A DNA stretch of 64,000 nt from an uncultured Centipeda sp. (GTDB lineage Bacteria; Bacillota; Negativicutes; Selenomonadales; Selenomonadaceae): assembly GCA_905372865.1 (NCBI GenBank), contig CAJPQT010000001.1:1-64000 (forward strand), in the 5' to 3' direction. This document shows positions 58,466 through 64,000 of this stretch, piece after piece. The number at the start of each line of letters is the position of its first letter. Position 1 is the first letter of the stretch. The notes beneath the pieces were generated by a model. That model had not been told where the DNA came from and searched no databases. It saw nothing but the letters and a program-made list of their open reading frames with translations. The position numbers were made by a program, and so were the translations under genes.

Positions 58466-59617
58466 ATGCTCAGTATGCGATACAGCGATCCGCCGGAGAC
58501 CGATGCTGAAATGCATGAGCGCCAGAAAAACGGCGGCACCGAACCGAAGAATAACGTAGACATTACCAACTATGTAAAAAAATATACGTGGAGTGGAGAT
58601 AGTGAGCAGGCGGCGCGGAAATTGGAATTTTCCATCGCCTACAACACGAAAGCCAAAGACGAGGCCTTTGAGCCGCTGGATTTAAAACTCGGCGGCTTTA
58701 TTTATTTGTTCTACCGAGAAGACGAGATGAAGGATGAGGTCAAGATTTTTGAGGGACGTATCTTCTACCGCAAGCGCGCGACAGATTCGTATTCATTCGA
58801 GTTTGCATGTTTCGATGACATGATATATCTCGCCAAAAGTAATATCCGTGCCGTTGTTGCGGGAACCGTTGCGGCAGGGATTGCACAGGTGTGCGGTGAG
58901 ATCGGCATTCCTGTCGGGGTCCTCCCTGCAGGATTAGATGCTTCCGTGGACTTCATCGCTGATGATAAGAGCGCGACCGAGGTGCTGCGAATGCTCCTCG
59001 CTTATCAGGAGGCAGCGAACCTTGCGCACGGGAAAGACACGCACTATCTGCCGATATGCCTGGACGGAAAGGTAAACATCATCAAGAAGGGGGAGCGCAT
59101 TGAAGGGTATACGGCGACAGCTGATGTGAATGTGTGCTCGGCTGAGTACTCCGAATCCGTTGAAGATATGGTGAACCGCATCAAGGCTGTGGATGATAAC
59201 GGGGAAGTGTGTCAGGTATTCACGATCAACGATGACGTACAGCATTTTGGTATGATCCAAAAAATCTATAAAATGCAGCCACCTAAAAAGGGCGAGACCG
59301 TTGATAATATTGCAGCTGCAAAGGCAAAATTGAAACGCGTGCGGGACGATTCGAGCCTGAAAGGTCTTGGGAATATCCAGTGTATCACTGGATATTCCAT
59401 CGAAGTGCAGGAGGAGCAACTCAAGGGGATATTTCATATCAAGAGCGATACACATACGTTCGAGAGGGGTATCCATACAATGGAATTATCCCTTGAATAC
59501 CTCCCGGATACCCCCGAGACCTTGATTGTTGATCAGTCCGATTATGTTGCTCCAGTATTCAGCACATCGCGGGGGCGTATGAAACGACGGCGCAGAGTAA
59601 GGAGGGTGAGAGGATGA
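58466..59617 (+). CDS. Baseplate hub protein (XkdQ/gp27-like)
   Basis: The 383-residue protein (DITNYVKKYTWSGDSEQAAR, KLEFSIAYN, GRIFYRKRATDSYSFEFACF, SMVNRIKAV-like DMVNRIKAVDDNGEVCQVFT) belongs to the XkdQ family of hub proteins at the spike base. A very basic C terminus (RMKRRRRVRRVRG) is unusual, and arises in the overlap with the next gene's ribosome binding site. Confidence 0.82.
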   Translation: MLSMRYSDPPETDAEMHERQKNGGTEPKNNVDITNYVKKYTWSGDSEQAARKLEFSIAYNTKAKDEAFEPLDLKLGGFIYLFYREDEMKDEVKIFEGRIFYRKRATDSYSFEFACFDDMIYLAKSNIRAVVAGTVAAGIAQVCGEIGIPVGVLPAGLDASVDFIADDKSATEVLRMLLAYQEAANLAHGKDTHYLPICLDGKVNIIKKGERIEGYTATADVNVCSAEYSESVEDMVNRIKAVDDNGEVCQVFTINDDVQHFGMIQKIYKMQPPKKGETVDNIAAAKAKLKRVRDDSSLKGLGNIQCITGYSIEVQEEQLKGIFHIKSDTHTFERGIHTMELSLEYLPDTPETLIVDQSDYVAPVFSTSRGRMKRRRRVRRVRG

Positions 59618-60021
59618 CAAAAACAGAGGATCCGTACAAAGCGCTTGTTGACCTTACCTATGATATGGCAGGAGCGGCGGCGCTGCAGCCGACTGCGGGC
59701 ATCGGCGTTATTGTTAGTCCGCCGCCCAATATTCAAATCCGTTATCACGGGTTCGTCTTGCGGGCGAAAGATCTTTATATCGATGAGTATTGGCTCCAAG
59801 GGCATCGGCGTCATATCGTCGGTGAGACAAGTTTCCGAGGCGGCGGCAGCGGCGATCCTGCATACGAATCACATAATCACCCAATCGATAACGATGAAAC
59901 GTGGACAGACACATGGAAGCCGGGCGACAAGGTGCTCTTGATTCCTGTGACGGGGGATGACAATCGGACAACAAAGCAATTCATCGTCGGGATGAAGCTG
60001 AAACGATTGGATGGAAACTGA
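59614..60021 (+). CDS. DUF2577 baseplate protein (XkdR-like)
   Basis: The 135-residue protein reads NIQIRYHGFVLRAKDLYIDE and KPGDKVLLIPVTGDD, KQFIVGMKLKRL, an OB-like fold typical of XkdR. It overlaps XkdQ by four bases. Confidence 0.8.
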   Translation: MTKTEDPYKALVDLTYDMAGAAALQPTAGIGVIVSPPPNIQIRYHGFVLRAKDLYIDEYWLQGHRRHIVGETSFRGGGSGDPAYESHNHPIDNDETWTDTWKPGDKVLLIPVTGDDNRTTKQFIVGMKLKRLDGN

Positions 60022-60022
60022 T

Positions 60023-60445
60023 ATGGCAAATCCATTTATGACAGGCGGAACGGGAAGCGCAGAGGATGTGCTTCCTGTTTTTCATGAATTTGCGTGGGAC
60101 TTTGAGCGCAACACTTTCCTCTACGAGCCAGATGGCTCGCACAGGATCGTTACACGTAATGAGGCGATCAAGGTTTGGGTGTGGCATGTACTCCAATGCG
60201 AACGTTACCGCTACCTTGCTTATTTTGATGATTATGGGATTGAGCTGGAGCAGTTTATTGGCACGGGGCCGAATGATGGCAGACGGGCGGGGGAGCTTTT
60301 CCAATACGTTAAAGAGGGGCTCCTTGCGAACCCGTACATTACAGATGTAACGAATTTACGTATTGAGCGAACGAAAAAAAGCATTGCGATGCTGCTGAAT
60401 TTGTCCACTGTTTACGGCGACACGGCCATGCGAATCGAGGTGTAA
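60023..60445 (+). CDS. DUF2634 baseplate protein (XkdS/gp25-like)
   Basis: The 140-residue protein (LPVFHEFAWDFERNTFLYEP, NEAIKVWVWHVLQCERYRYL) matches the XkdS wedge component. The ATG at 60023 is preferred over 60011; neither has a strong ribosome binding site and coupling to the preceding gene is likely. Confidence 0.8.
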   Translation: MANPFMTGGTGSAEDVLPVFHEFAWDFERNTFLYEPDGSHRIVTRNEAIKVWVWHVLQCERYRYLAYFDDYGIELEQFIGTGPNDGRRAGELFQYVKEGLLANPYITDVTNLRIERTKKSIAMLLNLSTVYGDTAMRIEV

Positions 60446-60448
60446 GAG

Positions 60449-61546
60449 GTGTTTGAGGCAGAAACGAGGCTCGCCATACTGGAACGCCTAAAAACGTCTT
60501 ATGACGAGGTGAAGAAAACAGAGGCAAGCGCTGTAGAAGGGACCTTCTCTTTTGATACGCTCGCCGCAAATGCGAAAGAGTTTGAAAAAGCGTATGCGGA
60601 AATGAGCCTATTGATTGATGCAGCATTTCCGCAGACAAGCTGGGGGCAGTATCTTGATTATCTTGCAGACGAGTTGGCAGGACTGTTTCGGCGTCCGGCC
60701 GTCGCGGCAACAGTACTGCTGACGATTACGGGAGCAGCGGGCACTACTGTCCCAAAGGGCAGTTTGTTTGCGACGGAAAGCGGTGTGCAGTTTTCCACTG
60801 ATGAGCAGGCGGTACTCTCTGATCAAGGTGTAGGAAATGTAAAAGCAAGAGCGCAAGCCGTGGGCGCAGGAGGCAACGTCTTAAAAGGGAGCATCGTCAA
60901 GATTCCCGTTTCGATCTATGGTGTTTCCGCAGTGACAAACGAGGATGCAGCGCGCGGCGGCTATGATGAGGAGACTGACGATGGTCTGCGCGAACGGCTG
61001 CTGTTTGCCGTGCGACAGCCCGCAACGAGCGGGAATGTTTTCCACTACGTTGAGTGGGCAACATCGGTGAGCGGTGTGGGGGCGGTAAAGGTTCTGCCAC
61101 TTTGGAAGGGGCGTGGAACGGTCAAAATCGTCGTTGCCGATGCGAATACGGAGCAGCCGAGTGAAGAGACCCTGCAAAAAATAAGAGCTGTTATTGCAGA
61201 GAACGCACCGGTCGGCGCAGAGGTCACAGTTGTCGCACCGACTATAAAGAAAATTGCTGTGTCTCTTGTCTGTACGAGCGGCACAGGAAATAAAGAAGGA
61301 ATACGGAGAGCGCTTACTCGGTATTTCAAGAGTGGTGTGTTTAAAACGAGCAGCAAGATCCAGGCTCTCACAAACAGCACAGTAACTATAAGCTATGCGC
61401 AGGTGGGGCGTGTGTTGTTGGATGATTCGGCGAATACAGGGGTGGAGGACTACATTAAGCTCACACTGGAGGGCGGTACGGAAAACATTGTTATCCCCGT
61501 CGATGTGCTGCCCGTCGTCGGGGAGGTGACACTCCTTGACACATGA
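60449..61546 (+). CDS. Baseplate J-like protein (XkdT)
   Basis: The 365-residue protein has the gpJ pattern: TSWGQYLDYLADELAGLFRR, TGAAGTTVPKGSLFATESGV, GGYDEETDDGLRERLLFAVR, QPATSGNVFHYVEWATSVSG and GVGAVKVLPLWKGRGTVKIV. It forms the baseplate edge. GTG start with AGAGG close by. Confidence 0.9.
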   Translation: MFEAETRLAILERLKTSYDEVKKTEASAVEGTFSFDTLAANAKEFEKAYAEMSLLIDAAFPQTSWGQYLDYLADELAGLFRRPAVAATVLLTITGAAGTTVPKGSLFATESGVQFSTDEQAVLSDQGVGNVKARAQAVGAGGNVLKGSIVKIPVSIYGVSAVTNEDAARGGYDEETDDGLRERLLFAVRQPATSGNVFHYVEWATSVSGVGAVKVLPLWKGRGTVKIVVADANTEQPSEETLQKIRAVIAENAPVGAEVTVVAPTIKKIAVSLVCTSGTGNKEGIRRALTRYFKSGVFKTSSKIQALTNSTVTISYAQVGRVLLDDSANTGVEDYIKLTLEGGTENIVIPVDVLPVVGEVTLLDT

Positions 61547-62177
61547 TTGGATGCGTCAGGACGCAGTAAACATACTTGATTATCTGCCGCGCTTTCTGGA
61601 GATGGATCCGAACTTCCATGCCACGAATCACGCTGATTCGAAGGAGCACGATAGGATTCGGTTGCTGTTGCAGGATTTGCTCAACCAAGTATATGTAGAT
61701 ACAGCGACGTGGTGCTTGCCGCTCTGGGAGTCACTGGTCGAGATTACAGTGCGTAACGACGCACTTGATTGGCGGCGAAACGAAGTCAAGGCAAAACTCC
61801 GTGCGGCTCAATCAGTCACACAGCCGTTTTTGCAGGCTGTTGTTGAGATGCTTGTTGCAGGTCAATCGGTCCGTGTAATAGATGTACCTACAGACTATCG
61901 GCTTGATATCGAGCTGTGTGACGGGGTAGTTCAGTCGTGGCAGAGATTAGATCAGACTCTTCGCATGTGGGTGCCTGCCCACATAGGGTGGAAGTATATC
62001 GCACGTACAGATGCCTCGTTGTATCTTCATGTCGGTGCAATCGTTACCGTAGCTGACATAATACACATCGAGGCACAAACTGATTTCGTATTGCCCGCAC
62101 CGCAAGAGGATATTGCTATAGGCATAGCAGTCTCTACGTTTGAAATGATGCATATTGAAGCGGATGTTTACCAATAA
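61536..62177 (+). CDS. DUF2313 tail protein (YmfQ/XkdU-like)
   Basis: The 213-residue protein (MRQDAVNILDYLPRFLEMDP, VYVDTATWCLPLWESLVEIT, RRNEVKAKLRAAQSVT) is the gpI-like baseplate component. TTG 61536 has GGGGAGGTGA upstream within gpJ; an ATG follows at 61551. Confidence 0.82.
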   Translation: MTHDWMRQDAVNILDYLPRFLEMDPNFHATNHADSKEHDRIRLLLQDLLNQVYVDTATWCLPLWESLVEITVRNDALDWRRNEVKAKLRAAQSVTQPFLQAVVEMLVAGQSVRVIDVPTDYRLDIELCDGVVQSWQRLDQTLRMWVPAHIGWKYIARTDASLYLHVGAIVTVADIIHIEAQTDFVLPAPQEDIAIGIAVSTFEMMHIEADVYQ

Positions 62178-62188
62178 GGAGGGTTATT

Positions 62189-63664
62189 ATGGCAGAAAAG
62201 GCAGGACAGTTTTCAAAGTCCGTTGTGACACAGCTCGGCAAGGGAATGATCGTCGAAAGTCAAAACGGAAAGATATTGTCATTTACTCGTGTTGCGTTGG
62301 GAGACGGATTGATCGAAGATGGCGAAGACATCGAAAAGCTGACATCGATCAAGAAGGAAAAGCTTTCATGTCCAATTCGATCGTTCGTAGACAAGGGCAA
62401 TGGGCAGTTTGCACTGCAGTTTGAAGTGAGCAATGCTGCGCTTGAAAAAGGATTCTGGCATCGTGAGATCGGAGTCATGGCGAAAATCGGAGCCGGCGCG
62501 GAACAGCTTTACGCATATAGCTATGCAGGGACAGCGGCATCGTTTCTGTATGACAAGACGACGCCAATCCAAGAGCGTATCGTGAAGATTGATGTTGTCG
62601 TCGGGAATACGGAGAATCTGACGGTTGTCATTGATTCGTCGATCATACACCCGACAATGGCAGAGGTGGACGCCCGCCTGACGGAGCACAATGAAAGCCC
62701 TAATGCCCATCAGGATATTCGGGAAGCAATCACCGCCCACCGCACCGCCGCCGAGCTCGACCACCCCGAGAAATCCGTGCGCAAGAAACACCTGCATCCA
62801 GACACATACGAATCCCCCGCACTCACGGGAACCCCGACTGTACCGACAGCGGGGAAGGGGACGAATAACGGACAGATCGCAAGTACTGCATTTGTGTCAC
62901 AGGCGATCGCCGCGCTCGTGAACTCTGCTCCGGGAGCGCTCGACACCTTGCAGGAACTCGCGCAGGCCCTCGGCAATGACGCGAATTTTGCAGCGACAAT
63001 AACCAATGCACTCGCGAACAAAGTCAGTAAGTCGGGCGATACCATTACGGGGAAAATAGTATTCTCCAATAGCGATGAAGTAAAAAAATCTATTTTTCCG
63101 TCCCACTATTACCATAATGTTTTTGCTGATAACAATCGCAGAACATTTGTTCATGCCTACTCGGAGGTAAATCCTCCGCAATACCAGACATCGTATGAGA
63201 TTCGCATCAGTGTTGGGAACGGTAGATTCAAACCATTCCTTTTCGATAACGATGGATTGCATACGGACTTAAAAGGTAATGCAGATACGGCATCCAACGC
63301 TGAAAAACTCGGTGGGCAGCCGCTCGCGTGGATTGTCGACCAGATCAATGCAGCAAAAACGGGCATTGTTGCGGGCAATCTCGCCGAGAACGGATGGATC
63401 AAATTCGCCAACGGGTTGATCGTTCAGTGGGGGACTGGTGCAGCATCAACAGCTGAGGAGGCGCAAACGATTACATTGCCTATTGCATTCCCTGGAAAAT
63501 GCCTTTGTGTGCACGTGTCAAGCAAGCTAAGCGCGGGAGTTAATGCGGATGCTTGGTATCAGATCATATCACAATCAGCCACGAAGTTGGTCGTTATGAA
63601 ACAACAGAGCGTTCCCGGTAACACAGATCCTGTTGCACCCGTCTTTTTTGCTATTGGTATATAA
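62189..63664 (+). CDS. Tail fibre protein with phage tail-collar N terminus
   Basis: The 491-residue protein begins with a DUF3751-like baseplate-binding domain (SKSVVTQLGKGMIVESQNGK, to about 150). A linker with TEHNESPNAHQDIREAITAH-type repeats follows, then LTGTPTVPTAGKGTNNGQIA, STAFVSQAIA typical of fibre shafts, and a C-terminal receptor-binding-like part (WIKFANGLIVQWGTG). It decides host range. Confidence 0.88.
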   Translation: MAEKAGQFSKSVVTQLGKGMIVESQNGKILSFTRVALGDGLIEDGEDIEKLTSIKKEKLSCPIRSFVDKGNGQFALQFEVSNAALEKGFWHREIGVMAKIGAGAEQLYAYSYAGTAASFLYDKTTPIQERIVKIDVVVGNTENLTVVIDSSIIHPTMAEVDARLTEHNESPNAHQDIREAITAHRTAAELDHPEKSVRKKHLHPDTYESPALTGTPTVPTAGKGTNNGQIASTAFVSQAIAALVNSAPGALDTLQELAQALGNDANFAATITNALANKVSKSGDTITGKIVFSNSDEVKKSIFPSHYYHNVFADNNRRTFVHAYSEVNPPQYQTSYEIRISVGNGRFKPFLFDNDGLHTDLKGNADTASNAEKLGGQPLAWIVDQINAAKTGIVAGNLAENGWIKFANGLIVQWGTGAASTAEEAQTITLPIAFPGKCLCVHVSSKLSAGVNADAWYQIISQSATKLVVMKQQSVPGNTDPVAPVFFAIGI

Positions 63665-63674
63665 GAGGTGGAAA

Positions 63675-64000
63675 ATGGAAATCGAATATCTTGCCAAATT
63701 TGACGCCAACGGGCGTCGCGAAAACACCGTTGTGTCGAGCGTCCACTACACGACCGACAAGGAGTGCCAGAAGTACCTTGACGATGGGTACATTCCTATC
63801 TCGGATGAGGACTACCAGCACTACATCGGTAATCGAGGCGCAGGCGATAATGGCACGGGCTACATCCGCGATCCAAAGACGGGCAAGCCCGTCTCGGCGC
63901 CTCCTGCTCCGCCCGTAGAGACAACAGAAGTGCCGACGGCAAACGTACCCGAAACAGAGCTTGCCGTCATGGAAGGTATGATCGACATGCAGGGCCGCAT
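63675..64000 (+). CDS. Tail fibre-associated protein, 3' end outside the window
   Basis: A frame from ATG 63675 (GAGGTGG upstream) stays open for 108 codons to the window end. It reads MEIEYLAKFDANGRRENTVV near the start, then a Pro-rich linker (SAPPAPPVETTEVPTANVPE) and MEGMIDMQGR. Proteins of this size after the fibre are often fibre-assembly or XkdW/XkdX-like. Truncated by the window. Confidence 0.65.
   Translation, partial: MEIEYLAKFDANGRRENTVVSSVHYTTDKECQKYLDDGYIPISDEDYQHYIGNRGAGDNGTGYIRDPKTGKPVSAPPAPPVETTEVPTANVPETELAVMEGMIDMQGR

Larger units (their letters stand above)
26690..64000. mobile_element. Integrated prophage (HK97-like head, contractile PBSX-like tail), right end outside window
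   Basis: Starting from the rbgA junction the content is entirely phage-like: integrase, repressor with ImmA, early recombination and replication genes, late regulator, HNH-terminase, HK97 portal-protease-capsid, connectors, tail sheath and tube, tape measure, baseplate and fibre. Lysis genes and attR are not reached. Sheath and tube identify a myovirus morphology. All major structural frames look intact, so a functional phage or a tailocin-free complete prophage is plausible; inducibility is unknown. Confidence 0.95.

Overview
The window looks like a chromosomal segment of an anaerobic, Gram-negative-type Firmicute of the Negativicutes, most likely a Selenomonas relative. This is inferred from gene content and order: a CobA-HemD fusion inside a hemA-hemC-hemB-hemL cluster, a Bacillus-like speA-speE-speB set, gatCAB, tmcAL and a SpoVB-type flippase, in moderately GC-rich DNA that uses many GTG and TTG starts. 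The species cannot be fixed from sequence reading alone.

Host part, 1 to about 26,690. The window opens in the 3' part of a tRNA-Lys(CTT) gene. Next come surE, then a tightly overlapping tetrapyrrole operon (precorrin-2 dehydrogenase, hemA, hemC, cobA-hemD, hemB, hemL; 1,075-7,718). That operon makes uroporphyrinogen III and precorrin-2, for siroheme or corrinoids; no hemE or later protoheme gene is present here. A flippase/lipid-kinase pair follows (7,861-10,394). A leftward tmcAL-DUF815 pair (10,439-12,923) is divergent from a long rightward operon that begins with mnmA. That operon continues through a membrane-anchored protein, a NYN-domain protein, a DUF3783 protein and an orphan ABC substrate-binding lipoprotein into the polyamine genes speA-speE-speB (13,074-20,637). 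The gatCAB operon (20,710-23,915) is followed by a HAD phosphatase, rlmD, an unknown gene and the first 17 codons of what I read as rbgA (ylqF).

Prophage part, about 26,690 to beyond 64,000. A myovirus-type prophage with an HK97-like head and a PBSX-like contractile tail appears to be integrated inside the 5' end of rbgA. From the left end it carries: a leftward lysogeny block (integrase, membrane protein, ImmA-type protease, XRE repressor); a rightward early block (Cro-like protein, antirepressor, small proteins, Gp157, ERF, SSB, helicase, VRR-NUC nuclease, primase-helicase); an iteron-like repeat array after the primase; a sigma-like late regulator; a leftward HicAB pair; HNH-TerS-TerL; an inserted regulatory cassette; then portal, protease, capsid, connectors, sheath, tube, frameshifted chaperone, tape measure, baseplate and tail fibre. 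Lysis genes and the right attachment site lie outside the window.

The most interesting points are: the rbgA integration site; an integrase leader that can form two mutually exclusive hairpins, one covering the ribosome binding site; a short element shared by the integrase and putative excisionase leaders; a P22 immI-like cassette (ribbon-helix-helix repressor plus Bro-type antirepressor) between TerL and portal, bracketed by a duplicated ribosome binding site; the TAAGGGAACC array as a candidate replication origin; and an unidentified opposite-strand gene at 32,289-32,846.
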